Assembly (NCBI GenBank): GCA_029990175.1
Contig: JARKIP010000033.1
Span: forward strand, 1,426,001 to 1,490,000
DNA length: 64,000 nt
DNA from: Petunia secreta
Lineage: Eukaryota > Streptophyta > Magnoliopsida > Solanales > Solanaceae
Reading direction: 5' to 3'
The translations under genes and the position numbers were made by a program. Under the pieces are notes generated by a model. The model ran no database searches. It was not told the DNA's origin and saw only the letters and a list, made by a program, of their open reading frames with translations. The stretch's first letter is position 1; each line of letters opens with the position of its first letter. This document shows, piece by piece, positions 11,601-23,159 of this stretch.

Positions 11601-12748
11601 TCGACCTCCCATCGCCCTTGGCGTCAATGTCGTGCCAACAGTTCCCGTTATCGCCTCAACGGAGTCATCGCCACCATGTTTTTACAGAATCAGGCCCCAC
11701 CCCTGTCATCTCCACCATCACAGCACCCTTCCGTTTATTTATCGCTAAACCAAACAGCCTTGGCGACACGCCAAGCAATTATCACCCACACACATACACA
11801 CCAACACAGACCACCAAAGCTAAAGCTGGATTAAACAGCCCGCTCCTATTCAACACATGACACACACGCTGCAACACCCTCACCTTAACCTCTCCGTCAT
11901 TTCAAACCTATACGAACAGCCCTGACCCTCTCGTTAGCCATTCAGATCCATTTTCCTTTTTCTTCTGACAAAAAACGATCCCATTTGGGGTCGTTTCAGC
12001 TAGAAGAAGAAAAGAACGGAAAGAGGAAAGAGAGACTGGTGGATATATGTTGAAGTTCAACGAAAAACTGAAGAAACTCACCGAAAAAACTTTGACCGTG
12101 ACTTTCAAACTCCAACTTACAACGATTCCTTGAAATTTCATGGAAACCGAGACCAGATCGGGGAAGAGGAGTCCGAGGCGGTTCAAGAGATGTATGAGTG
12201 CGGCGGTGGGATGCCGGTGGTTCGGTGGCGGAAGGGGGTGGTGACTGGTGGCTAAGCGATTTCTGGTGGAGGAGGAAATTTGGGCATAGTTTCATTAGGT
12301 CAAATGACCTTAGGTGTGTGCAATGAGCAAAATGAGGAGTTGGACAAGAATATAAGGGTGATAGTGATGGGCATTTAGCACCGTTGGATCAAGATAATCT
12401 TATGGCTGTGATGATTTCGGGTCAAGTCTTTGGGCTAATATCGGGCTTGGAATTTTCTTCATTTTTTCCTGATTTAGATAATTCCAATTGCCAATTTTAA
12501 AACTAGACCAAAACAAATCCTACCTAATTAAATAAAAATCATAATTAGTTATAAAGATAAAAGCAATGGACATATAAAATGTCAAACTGACATCAACCGC
12601 ACATTTCTATTTTTGAGACAATTTTAATATTTCTGACTAATTAATTTAATAAACTAGTTAAGTAAAAGGGAAAATCTAGGAAAATTTGAAAAAACAACAT
12701 AAACTAATCAAGTAACTTTTATTTTGGTGCCAAAATTAGGTGATTATA
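8643..12748 (-). repeat. 3' LTR of Ogre C (4106 bp)
   Basis: Plus-strand limits are TGTCACACC and GGTGATTATA; the partner LTR ends GATTACA. It aligns end to end with 26064-30175. It keeps 86 bp (9030-9115) lost from the partner and lacks about 80 bp that the partner has near 27654-27735. No gene: the open frames here, such as 11535-11860 and 11996-12295, have no domain. A primer-site-like CGGAGTCACCA lies at 8802-8812. Confidence 0.94.
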
Positions 12749-15201
12749 GCTGCCCCTCTTTGATCGAGAACGCGAAGCATTTTCAGACAAAGACGTAATC
12801 AACAACTAATTTTGGCTTTTTGGTTCTACCCGAGAGTGAAACATGCAAAATGGTGACCACACCCTAACTACAGGGCTCCTACATATCCTCGGACAAAGGA
12901 ATCAGGTCAGTGTTTTTCTTGACTCGCGATAGCTGAGATTACTGCTTTCTAGACATATAACCTAGACACTTCTAAACTAAACTAGACTGATACTAAATAC
13001 CCAGACTCACTAAGACTGATTCTAGATGCTTCTACCCACACTAGGAATGATGCAAGACATTACTATGCATACTAGAGTTGTTGCTGCTGGTCACTCGTTG
13101 TTTGTTACTAGTTGTTGGCCGATGGTCCCTTATTTACAAAGGAAAAATGGAAATGCAACATTAGAAATGTAAGAATTACAATTCCTACTCCAAGTCTTCA
13201 TGCTTCCCAAGATGAGCTTTTTGGTTCTTGCTCCCCTCATTTGTTGAAAATAAAACCACCGTTCTTGGTTCAGGTGGGTCTAGCTCTTGCAGAAAATAAA
13301 AACCACCGATCTTTGTTCAGGTGGGTCTCCCTTCTTTTATTTAAATGGATTCCCTCGTTCTTTAGGTTGGCGCCTTGATTTCTTCAAATTTTTTACCCTC
13401 ATTCTTCAGGTGAGTGCCTTAACTGCTTCCAATGTAATCCTTCATTTTTCTTGTAATGGATTCCCTTGTTATTCAGATGGGTCCCTCGACCTTTTTTAAA
13501 TGAACTCCCTCATTCTCCAGGTGGGTGCCTCAACATCTCAAACTACTCCCTCGTTCTCCAGGTAGGTGCCTCGACTTCTTAAATAAACTACTCCCTCATT
13601 CTTCAGGTGGGTGCCTTGACTTTCTTAATACTACTCCCTCATTCCCCAGGTGGGTGCCTCGACTTCTTAAAACTACTCCCTCGTTCTCCAGGTGGGTGCC
13701 TCGACTTTCTTAAAACTACTCCCTCATTCTTCAGGTGGGTGCCTTGACTTTCTTAATATTACTCCGTCATTCTCCAGGTGGGTGCCTCGACTTCTTAAAA
13801 CTACTCTCTCATTCTCCAGGTGGGTGCCTCGATATATCAAACTACTCCTTCATTCTACAGGTAGGTGCCTCGATTTTTTAAACTACTCCCTCATTCTCTA
13901 GGTGGGTGCCTCGACTTTTTTTAAACTACTCCCTCATTCTCCAGGTGGGTGCCTCGACTTCTTTAAAACTACTCCCTCATTCTCCAGGTGGGTGCCTCGA
14001 CTTCTTAACACTACTCTCTCATTCTCCAGGTGGGCGCCTCGACTTCTTTGTACCGGATTTCCTTATAAATGTTGCTTCAGACTTGCAAACTGACATTGTC
14101 GCTCTTGAAATTGGTGCTCGGGTGAGCTTTGATGATCTTGAAATCTGCCTATCGTTTGATGATCTCTTCCATGGTGCAAATTATCGACGCGTCATTTTTG
14201 CGATCGAGTGTTGATTTGGCTTCTATTATCCAGGCGGGTCCTGACCATGCTCAGCTACAACTGCAAAACAGGTATACAATTTTTTACAAAACTTTCTTTT
14301 GCTCATTTTGATGTTATTTTGATTGAAAAGTGAAAATGGGAAAGATTCTGGACAAAAGGACTCCAAACGAAATGATGTCCCTTTGGAGATGTAAAAAGAA
14401 ACTTACCTGGAGGTGGAAGCGATGACCTAATAAATATGACAAGCTTCTTGTCCTCAAACCCTAATCATTCACAACAGTTCTGTCTCGACCTTTCCCCAGT
14501 TTGAACATTCGGTCATGACTACTTTCCGAACCTATCTTGATGACATTTATAAAGACCCTCATTCAGTTAGTGGTGCCCCTTTTGGGGTTTTTACCAACTA
14601 ACCTCTCTCTTTGTTCTTTTATCTCACTGTTTGTCATACGGCGCCCTTTCAGGTTTTCACCGGCAAGACTTCATTTTCTTTTTCCTTTTTTTTTTTTTTG
14701 ATGATGATGATGATAATGTCTTGGGCACTTTGAGCCTCTTCTTGATTTCAAGACTGAAATGCCAAATGTCTCATGAGCATGTGAAAAGATGGTAAGAATA
14801 ATATAAGTTTGTTTTAATTTTATTGACAAAATAAAATAAAAACAAACTTCTGCCCCAGTTTAGCAAAAACTGCGGATTTGGATTTTCTTTGAATTTGGCC
14901 GCAAACTTGGAGGCATGTTTTGCGTCGATATGAGATAGGGAAGAAAAAACTTTCCCTTACTTTGACCACACCCGAATGGTTGCCTACGTATCCTTTTGAG
15001 AGGAATCAGGTCAGACGTAGCTCTCGCAACTTAACGCCAAAATTTGTTGTTTTGAATCTTTCTTTCATTCATTTCATTTCATTACAATTATAGGATTCCC
15101 AATAAGGGTTCACAAAAGCAATACAAAGTCAAAGACTAATAAAAAAGATATATTATTTGGGTAAGGGAATCAAAGACTTCCGTTATCCCAATCCAAGAAC
15201 A
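12749..15201 (-). other. 3' UTR of Ogre C with polypurine tract
   Basis: Non-coding region between the integrase stop (15202) and the 3' LTR. The minus strand reads AAAGAGGGGCAGC at 12761-12749, directly before the LTR, which is the plus-strand primer. A 42-bp tandem array fills 13499-14050 and looser copies of the same words reach back to about 13250. 14060-15200 holds nothing else I can name beyond T-rich and GAT-repeat stretches near 14690-14715. Confidence 0.85.
13499..14050 (-). repeat. Tandem array, about 13 x 42 bp, in 3' UTR of Ogre C
   Basis: The plus strand shows the core AGGTGGGTGCCTCGACTTC spaced every 40-45 bases, with the rest of the unit reading roughly AAACTACTCCCTCATTCTCC. 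I count 13 cores between 13519 and 14028. Units differ by scattered substitutions and 1-4 base indels. The overlapping open frames are by-products of a repeat period near a multiple of three. Confidence 0.93.
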
Positions 15202-16280
15202 TCAAATGTAGTACCTCTTCACTACATCAGCATTAACAATCATTTCAGCCATCGTTCCTTCAATGTCTGTCAAGAATAGAGCACCGTTGGGCAACACCTT
15301 CTTTACCACAAACGGTCTTTGAAAATTTGAAGCAAACTTGCCATTTGCTTCTTCCTGATGTGGAAAGATGCGCTTCAAGACTAACTGACCTTCACTGAAC
15401 TTGCGTTGGCGCACTTTCTTGTTGTATACTTTGGCCATTCTCTTATGATATAGTTGACCATAACATACTGCATTTAGCCTTTTCTTGTTGAGCAAAGCCA
15501 ATTGTTCCAAGCGGGATTTGACCTATTCGGTGTCCTCGATCTCAGCTTCAACAATGATTATCAAGGATGGTATTTCGACTTCTGCCTGAATGATCGCTTT
15601 AGTCCCATACACCAGTTCATATAGAGTCGTGCCTATTGAGGTGCGCACAGGTTTGCGATAACCTAGAAGAGCAAATGGCAACTTCTCATGCGAATCTCGA
15701 GATCCTTCCACAATTTTTCGAAGGATTTTCTTGATATTTTTGTTTGCAGCTTCGACCGCGCCATTTGCTTTTGGCTGGTATGGTGTGGAATTTCTATGCA
15801 CAATTTTGAACCTTTCACATACCTCTCTCATCAAATGACTGTTCAGATTAGCCCCATTGTCAGTGATGATAGTATTAGGGATACCGAATCGGCAAATAAT
15901 GTTCGAATGGATAAAGTCCACCACAGCTTTCTTAGTTACTGACTTGTATGTCGCTGCTTCCACCCACTTAGTAAAATAGTCAATGGCGACCAAGATGAAT
16001 CTATGTCCATTCGATGCCTTTGGTTCTATTGGGCCAATGACATCCATTCCCCATGCTGTGAAAGGCCAAGGAGCGGACATTGTGTGGAGCTCTAAGGGAG
16101 ATGAATGTATCAGATCGCCGTGCACTTGATATTGGTGGCATTTTCGCACGAACCCTATGCAATCTCGCTCCATGGTGAGCTAGAAATAACCTGCTCTTAA
16201 GATCTTCTTGGCTAGCACATTGCCATTCATGTGTGGCCCGCAGATTCCAGAATGAACCTCGTTAAGAATTCTTGAGGCTT
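15202..16280 (-). pseudogene. pol: Ogre C integrase
   Basis: Ty3/gypsy integrase read leftwards. The zinc domain spans about 16280-16130. Its last metal ligand appears lost: the family pattern CxxC reads CHQY here. The core (16173-15523) keeps the acidic triad: WGMDVIGPIEP, IITDNGANL and NGAVEAANKNIKK. A C-terminal domain follows (15510-15202: GQLVLKRIFP, VVKKVLPNGALFL). Stops interrupt the frame at about 16178 and 15521, both where the family has Trp (TGG to TAG). The long frame ends at VVKRYYI, the usual end of Tat/Ogre pol. It lies downstream of the second RNase H. Confidence 0.92.
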
Positions 16281-16990
16281 CTTGTGCGTCCACACATCTC
16301 AGCAGTCCTAGATCTGGGGTTCTCTTGTACAACACCCCTCCACTTAAAAAGATACCATTTGCAAGACGGCGGAGGGTTCTTTTTTGATTTCTCTCTACGA
16401 GCTCTGGATACTCTCCATTCTTGATGTTGTTTTTGATGTTCAGGTAGCATGGCTCGCCATCAAGTTCTTCTTCAACCATGTTGCAATAAGCATGTTGGTC
16501 CCAAACTTGAATCTCGAGAGGATCAATGTGAGTTTTGTCAGGATGACTAAGCATGGATGCTAATGTAGCCAAAGCATCGGCCAGCTCATTGTGCATTCTT
16601 GGGATGTACCTAAATTCAATATAATCAAATATTTTGCAAAGATCTTCCAGATACTGCTTATACATGATGAGTTTCACATCTCAAGTTTCCCATTCGCCCT
16701 TGATTTGATGTATCAGTAGGTCAGAATCTCCGAGCACTAGTAGTTCTTTGATGTCCAGGTCTATTGCCATGCGTAGACCCATGATGCAAGCTTCATATTC
16801 TGCCGTGGTGTTGGTACACCAGAAACGAAGTTGTGCAGCCGCCGGATAATAATGACCTGTCGGGATTATGAGAACAGCCCTGATACCATCGCCTTTGGAG
16901 TTAGAGGCCCCATGAAAATAGAGCTTTCAATAATGATCATCGTCATAAGGCAACTCCTCAATTGTGTATACCTCTTCATCAGGAAAGTAT
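16281..16990 (-). pseudogene. pol: Ogre C second (archaeal-like) RNase H
   Basis: A second RNase H between the RT-linked RNase H and integrase is a hallmark of the Tat/Ogre lineage. Seen on the minus strand: FHGASNSKGDGI near 16920, TAEYEACIMGL near 16800, VLGDSDLLIHQI near 16730 and ELADALATLASM near 16575. The first motif normally begins FDGAS, so the first catalytic Asp is replaced by His. Stops lie at about 16927 (at a family Trp) and 16680 (CGA to TGA). The domain would remove RNA from the RNA-DNA hybrid, but it cannot be active here. Confidence 0.88.
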
Positions 16991-17025
16991 GTCTTAAGAG
17001 GTTCATACTCATCATCAATTGGATT

Positions 17026-18600
17026 TTAAGCCAAATGATCGGCCAAAGCCTGGGCTTTCATTGCAGTTCTGGTGACATAAACTATGTCGAACTCTATGAG
17101 TAACATTTGCCACTTGGCAAGCCTTCCTGTTGGCATAGGCTTCTGAAAGATGTACTTTAGTGGATCCATCCGAAATATGAGGTAAGTAGTGTAGGACAAC
17201 AAATAATGCCTCAGCTTCTGTGCTACCCATGTGAGGGCACAACACGTTCTTTCCAGCAAAGTGTACTTGACCTCGTAATCTGCGAACTTCTTGCTCATGT
17301 AGTAAATCGCCTGCTCTTTCTTGCATGTGGCATTATGTTGCCCCAGTACACAACCAAAGGAATTGTCCATCACCGACAGATAGAGGAACAAAGGTCGTCC
17401 TAGCTCCGGTGGGACCAACACCGGTGGATTTGACAAGTATTTATTGATTTGGTCAAAGGCCGCTTGACATTCTTCAGTCCACTTAACTGCAGCATCTTTC
17501 TTTAACAGCTTGAAGATTGGCTCACACGTTGTGGTGAGTTGAGCAATGAACCTACTGATGTAGTTCAATATTCCGAGGAAACTCATAACTTTCTTGTTCT
17601 TTGGCGGAGGCAACTCTTGTATAGCCTTGATCTTTGAAGGATCCAATTCAATGCCTCGCCTGCTGACAATGAAACCCAACAACTTTCCAGCTGGAACACT
17701 GAATGCACATTTGGCCAGGTTCAACTTCAAATTGTACCGTCTGAGTCTTTCAAAAAATTTCATGAGGTCTTTAACATGATCCTCTACCGTTCTTGATTTG
17801 ATTATCGCATCATCCACATATACCTCAATTTCTTTGTGTATCATATCATGGAAGACAGTTGCCTTGGCTCTCATGTACGTTGCCCCAGCATTATTTAAGC
17901 CGAACGGCATGACCCTATAACAAAAGGTTCCCCAGGGCGTGGTGAATGCTATCTTTTCTGCGTCGTCTTCATCCATCAGGATCTGGTGATATCTGGCATA
18001 GAAATCCACAAAAGATTGGATCTCGTGTTTAGCTCAATTGTCTATGAGAATGTGAATATTAGGCAAAGGAAAATTATCCTTGGGACTGGCCTTGTTCAAA
18101 TCTCAATAGTCAACACAAATCCTTGTCTTACCATCTTTCTTCGGTACCGGCAGGACATTCGCCAACCAGGTAGAATACTGAAGAGACTGGATCACCTTCG
18201 CAGATAGCTGCTTCATGATTTCATCATGGATTTTCTTGCTTATATCTGTCTTGAATTTCCTTCGAAGCTGCTTGACCGGAGGGAAACCAGGATTAATCGG
18301 CAACTTGTGAACCACCAAATCTGTGCTCAATTCGGGCATGTCATCATATGATCAAGCAAACACATCTCTATAGTCAAACAAGACTTGGACTATGTCATTT
18401 TTCACTTTTGGTACAACGTGCATGCTTATCTTGGTTTCCCTAACATCATCGGGGCTTCCAAAATTTATATTTTCCATGTCATCTAGATTGGGCTTAGGCT
18501 TGTTCTCGAATTGTTCTAATTCCCTGTTTATTTCACTCTCGGCTCCCTCCTCATCATATTTTTTTTTAAAGATTTCTTCAGTATCAGTCTCTTCCATGTC
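17026..18600 (-). pseudogene. pol: Ogre C reverse transcriptase and RNase H
   Basis: Gypsy RT: WLANVLPVPKKDGKTRICV near 18165, PWGTFCYRVMPFGLNNAGAT near 17930, the catalytic YVDDAIIKS near 17825, and GKLLGFIVSRRGIELDP near 17690. RNase H follows (SYGCVLGQH-like segment near 17360, ALADHLA at 17030). The stretch 18009-17026 is open for 327 codons. Upstream the frame is broken near 18350 (Trp to stop), 18100 (CGA to TGA) and 18035. The acidic segment 18597-18400 before RT is the usual linker after the intron. The enzyme copies element RNA into DNA inside the particle. Confidence 0.93.
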
Positions 18601-18945
18601 ATCTACCTCCTCAAATGTTACTTCATAATCATTCCACCCCCCAACATGTATTTCCTCAATTTTTTTGTTGATTAATTGAGACCAAGTTAAATTGTGTGTT
18701 TAGATCAGGGCGTGATTTCAGCATGCATGTCATGGTACTAAGACCATCAGAAACATAGCTACAGAAAGAAATAAGGAACAAAAATTTGGAAAGTAAAGAG
18801 ATAGAATAAGGAGAAAAAAACATGTCCTGCTTTTCATTGAATTTGAAAGATAAAAGGGTTTGACATCATAACGGGTAAAATAAATATACTTGGATTACAA
18901 CCCTTAGAATAACCAAGTATACAGAAAGGATAACAAAACTTGCTA
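18601..18945 (-). other. Candidate intron between protease and RT of Ogre C
   Basis: The region between the protease frame stop (18946) and the acidic start of the RT frame is rich in stops and T-rich on the minus strand, with a pyrimidine tract ending TTTCTGTAG near 18760. Ogre elements are reported to carry a spliced intron at this position. The branch point and exact sites cannot be fixed by eye. Confidence 0.5.
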
Positions 18946-20448
18946 CTAATAGCCCCTCCTAGTGGGGAGAGGCATGGATTCCCAGTTGTTCAGCTTCACA
19001 TCAGGGCCAATGTTCTGGATTTCTGCATTGCAAGATCCTTTGCCAGTTTGCACCATGTTGATGCCAAAGACGTGCCTCAGATCGGCCAGAAGCTTTTTCT
19101 GTTCTTCAGTCTCTTCAGCATTTTTGGAAATAGACTTGCCCTTGTAGGACCTCGTGAAAGAATGAGCGAGGCAAGGGACAGGCTTCTCAAGGGACCATTC
19201 TTGTTTCTTCATCATCCTAGCTCTTGCTCTATCTGCAGCTGTGGGCTTGTATCCCAGAACCCAAGTACCTCGAATGCCAAGTGGATTAATTGGATGCGAC
19301 ATTCCTTGGAGTGATGCCCCGAGACCTTTCCCTGGTTGAAAACCATGCTTCAACATTTCTGTAGCCATCATGACTGCTGCTTCTGACAATCCTGCTAGGG
19401 GCAAAGGCTTGCCTTCAGGAACCTCTTCCACATTGACTGCTTCAAAGGCTTGGTAGATCAGAGCTGGGCTATCATTGGTGACCTCGATAACTGGAATGGA
19501 TGGGTCCTTGTAGATTGAAAAATCTCCCTCTCCGTGTACCATGATCATCTCCCAGTTCCACTCAAACTTCACAGTCTGGTGCAAAGTTGACGGTACTGCG
19601 CCCGCCATATGAATCCAGGGCCTTCCCAACAGTAAATTGTAAGACGAATCCATATCGAGGACTTGGAAATCAATAGCAAAGTCCACAGGCCCAATTGTCA
19701 GTGTCAGCTCGATCTCACCAATTGACTGTCTTTTTTCTCCATCAAAAGCATGGATACTCATAGTGTTGGTTCGAATTCTGTCCATGTTGATTTTCAATCT
19801 TTTCAAGTTATACAATGGACAGATGTTCAGACAAGACCCACCGTCAACCATCACTCTTGTGCCGTAAGAGTTGTCACACTTAACAGTCAGATGGAGAGCT
19901 TTGTTGTGGCCTGTGCCTTCCATAGGCAATTCTTCATCAGTGAAAGTGATCCTGTTGACTTCAAAGATACGAGCAGCAATAGCCTCCAAATTGCCAACAG
20001 TCATTTTTTCAGATACATGAGCTTCATTCAGGATTTTCAATAGAGCATGACGGTGCGCCTCAGAATGCATCAGCAGGGACAACAAAGAAATTTGAGCAGG
20101 GGTCTTCCTCAGCTGCTCCACAATAGAGTAATCTTGCACTTTCATCTTCTTTAGAAACTCGTCTGCCTTTTTCTCAGTGACAGGTTCCTTGATGGGACCC
20201 TGATTTTCCCTAGCTTGCTTTGCTTTTCTTAACTCTTCCAGGGTAAAGCACCGCCCAGAACGAGTTAGACCGCCCACTTGTGTTGTTTCTGCTACAACCT
20301 CCTTTCCCATGTACGTTGCCACTACCTTGGCATAATTCCACGGGACAGCCTTGCTATCTGTCACATGGGACTGGAGTGCCCTCTTTATGACAATGGACTC
20401 ACGCATTTTGTTCAAATCATCTTTTCGAGGTGCATTTTTTATAACCAA
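18946..20448 (-). CDS. pro: Ogre C gag C-terminus and aspartic protease, 500 codons open
   Basis: The longest intact frame in the window. The protease active site lies near residue 202 (MVDGGSCLNICPL), and the flap/second motif LLGRPWIHMAGAVPSTLHQ lies near residue 270. After it comes a G-patch-like segment, HGFQPGKGLGASLQG, near residue 370, known from Tat/Ogre proteases. The first 150 residues (LTRSGR, YSIVEQL) link to gag. The start at 20448 is only the first Met; in the element it is probably read as part of Gag-Pro. Element A has the same region at 3162-3416 plus 34085-34642. The enzyme would cut the polyprotein, and the active site is intact by eye. Confidence 0.88.
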   Translation of the reverse strand: MVIKNAPRKDDLNKMRESIVIKRALQSHVTDSKAVPWNYAKVVATYMGKEVVAETTQVGGLTRSGRCFTLEELRKAKQARENQGPIKEPVTEKKADEFLKKMKVQDYSIVEQLRKTPAQISLLSLLMHSEAHRHALLKILNEAHVSEKMTVGNLEAIAARIFEVNRITFTDEELPMEGTGHNKALHLTVKCDNSYGTRVMVDGGSCLNICPLYNLKRLKINMDRIRTNTMSIHAFDGEKRQSIGEIELTLTIGPVDFAIDFQVLDMDSSYNLLLGRPWIHMAGAVPSTLHQTVKFEWNWEMIMVHGEGDFSIYKDPSIPVIEVTNDSPALIYQAFEAVNVEEVPEGKPLPLAGLSEAAVMMATEMLKHGFQPGKGLGASLQGMSHPINPLGIRGTWVLGYKPTAADRARARMMKKQEWSLEKPVPCLAHSFTRSYKGKSISKNAEETEEQKKLLADLRHVFGINMVQTGKGSCNAEIQNIGPDVKLNNWESMPLPTRRGY

Positions 20449-22604
20449 CTCGATTTGGTAGCAGAATCGGCTTCCCCTTCCTTTCTGCTGCCCTTTGGAT
20501 CACCAACCTTGGTTTCTCATTCACCTCCACCCCTTTCTCAACAGCTCGTTTTAATGTTAACACGGGCTTATCCAGCTGGACAATAGCTTTGTTCCTCCGG
20601 ACACCACAACAGGACTTGTCTTTGAAGTGATGTGCATCTTTTCCACCCTAGTTGTTATTGCATCGACTGACACTATTGGCCTTGCAGATTCATCTTCAAA
20701 TCCCCCTTCGCATGTACTTACCATGTGTACATTGTGGACTGGTAGAGGATTGCGATTAATGTTTGGCGTTTCTGCATCTTCGATTATGATTTGGTTGTTG
20801 TCAATTAGATCTTCCACTACTTTCTTGAGATAATAGCAATCTTCTGTATCATGCCCTGGTGCGCCCGAGTGGTAATCACAATGCCGAGAGTGGTCTACTT
20901 TCCCAGTAGGATTCATGTTTTCTTGAATTGGCTTTATCATATTCAAAGCTCGCAATTTCTCAAAGATACTGGTCTAAAATTCCCCAATTGGTGTGAATTC
21001 TCTCCTTTTCTCTTCGCGAGCCTTCTTGAATTCAGCCCTTCGACGAAAGCCTGCATGACCTCTTGGTCGGTAGGTAGGGTTAGGCGGAGCCTGATAATGA
21101 TTATATGGAGCTTGGTGAATGGGATATGTAAGCTGTGGCGCTGGCGCGTGCCATTGCGGATAAGATGTTGGGGCATATGCCTGCGCAGCATGTACAGAGT
21201 ACTGGGGTGGACGTATGGAGTATTGTGCATTTTGTGGTGGGTAATATTGTTGCATATGGGGTGTTTGTGGAGCTTGGTATGAATTAGGTTGACTGTATCG
21301 CTCCTCGTTCCACCTTCGCGGACCAGACCCTACCATGGCCATATCTTCTTTCTTTTTCTTAGCAAACCCTGCTGCCCCCATTTGCACAGCCTGTGTGGTT
21401 GCTTTCAGTGCGGTCTGGCTCACAATCTTGCTAGCTTTGACTCCCCTCTCAATCATTTCTCCCATCTTGACGACTTCACTGAACGGTTTCCCAAAGGCGG
21501 TGATCAATGCACCATAGAACGCCTCATCCTGCGCCTCGATGAACAAACGGACCATGTCGTCGTCCGGTATTACGGAGCTCACTCGAGCGGCCTGATCGCG
21601 CCATCTGAGGGCGTACTTTCTAAAGCTTTCACTTGGCTTCTTTTTTATCGCATCCAAAGAGGATCGATCTGGCAAAACCTCAATGTGTTACTTGTACTGG
21701 TCGTAGAATGCCTGGGCCACGTCATCAAATGCCAACCATTTAGTTACATCCTGCCTCATGAACTATTCGGCAGCTGCACCCCCAAGCTTTCGGAGAAGTA
21801 GGCTATCAACAGCTTGTCTTTGTTGTCCCCTCTCATTTTGTTGCAGTAGGTCTTCATATGAACTCTTGGATCTCCTTGCCCGGTGTATAGATCGAGCTTT
21901 GGCACTATGAACGCCTCTAGTAATTGCAATTCAGGGCAGGGGCAAAGATCCTTGAAAGAAATGTTGGTATGGTCTCCATATCCCTGAACGATCCTTACTG
22001 CTTGTTCTAGGCCCTTCACTTTTCTCAGAACCTCGCTCTCATCAAGCTTTCCTGATCGATGAACCTCAACTTAAGACTCGCGATAGAACCCCTGATCATA
22101 TGAGTCACTGTGTCGGAAATTGGGTTCATGGTGCTGATCATAATGATGATCCCCAGCCTTTAGATGCGGTTCACTGTTGGACCTGGCTATTGCTTGCCTA
22201 GCTGGGCCCCGAAAAATTGGAACCTGTGGGAGAGGTTGGCCATACTGTCCTTGTGGTGGGGATGGACCATACTGCCCCTATGGTGGATGTTGTCCATACT
22301 GCCCTTGCGGCGGAGGTGGTGGGGGCGGCGCATGAGGGCGCACTTCAGCTTCTTTTGTTGCACCATGGCTAGGGCCAAAACCAGGGGGATAGGTCGGATC
22401 CTCGACCGTCGTAGATGTGCCTGGTGCTCGTTGGCTAGCTGTTGGCACAAGCCCATCTAGGAGGTTTGGAATGGGAGGAGGTGCCCGTCCCGTGGTCATC
22501 GCATGATGCATGTCTACCAGGAATTGCTTCAAAGTCAGGACTTCTTCTGTCGTCCTTTCATTTTCTTTGGAACCGGCATCAGATTTGTCTCCTTCAGTGG
22601 CCAT
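20449..22604 (-). pseudogene. gag: Ogre C gag
   Basis: From ATG 22604. A proline-rich N-terminus (22604-22280) is followed by the Retrotrans_gag core (about 22019-21440: VPKLDLYTGQGDPRVHMKTYC, RWRDQAARVSSVIPDDDMV). A Gln/Pro/Tyr-rich linker comes next (21400-21060), then a zinc knuckle near 20885-20840 (CDYHSGAPGHDTEDC). Stops and shifts occur near 22275, 22070, 21750-21690 and 20970, so the frame is in at least four pieces. Gag forms the particle. ORF1 lies upstream and protease continues downstream. Confidence 0.88.
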
Positions 22605-23159
22605 GTTACCAAGTGAAATTTCAAGTCCCTTTGAGTTAGTTGTGTAAGAGTGGGGTAATGCCAGAATCTAGTCTTGTCTGCAAACAAAATAGGTTAGGAA
22701 ACACGATATTTATAAGCCAAGCGCGCCTACAAGCCTAAAGTCGTCATGCATCATCCCGAATCAAGACAAAGCGTGTCCCTCTCATTTTTTTTGTCCTTCC
22801 CTTTTTCCTCTCTTTTTCTTTTTCACTCTTTTTTTTAAAAACCATATAGCTTTTCAAATGTAAGAGGGGTCCAAAAATCATATTGAAAAAAAGAAAGAAA
22901 AAAAATGCATTTAAGATAATGAAGAGACACAATTTTGGATTTTCTGATTTCCTTTTCATAAATGCCGAAACAGTGCAATATAATAAATCCACCGACAATA
23001 TGGGGCAATAGTAGTACTCCTACAAATTAGAACAAACAAACTAGACCAACTGTTCGAAATAGAAATACCAATACATAATAAAAGCTACAACATGTCCAAG
23101 ATGCTAAACGAATGACAAAAAGGCAATGAGCTGCATCATCTCAGGCTGACATATATCTG
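22605..23159 (-). other. Spacer between ORF1 and gag of Ogre C
   Basis: No domain. The minus strand is A/G- and T-rich with simple AAAGAAAG tracts near 22790-22910. In Ogre elements ORF1 and gag are separate frames, so a non-coding spacer is expected. Confidence 0.6.

Noticed and set aside
11368..12295. Open frames inside the left LTR of Ogre C (and 28960-29591 in the right LTR)
   Set aside because: Present in both LTRs because the LTRs are copies; their ends differ by indels and no domain is seen. The minus-strand Ser/Pro-rich frame may be transcribed leader sequence.
13499..14050. Regular repeats that might suggest a CRISPR array
   Set aside because: Units are contiguous and diverged with no unique spacers, and the array lies in the 3' UTR of a plant retrotransposon.
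13112..14311. Several overlapping plus-strand open frames with repeated SFSRWVPRLL-like words
   Set aside because: By-product of the 42-bp tandem repeat; opposite in strand to the element's genes.
20278..21801. Plus-strand open frames over the Ogre C gag
   Set aside because: Antisense shadows of the minus-strand gag; no domain.
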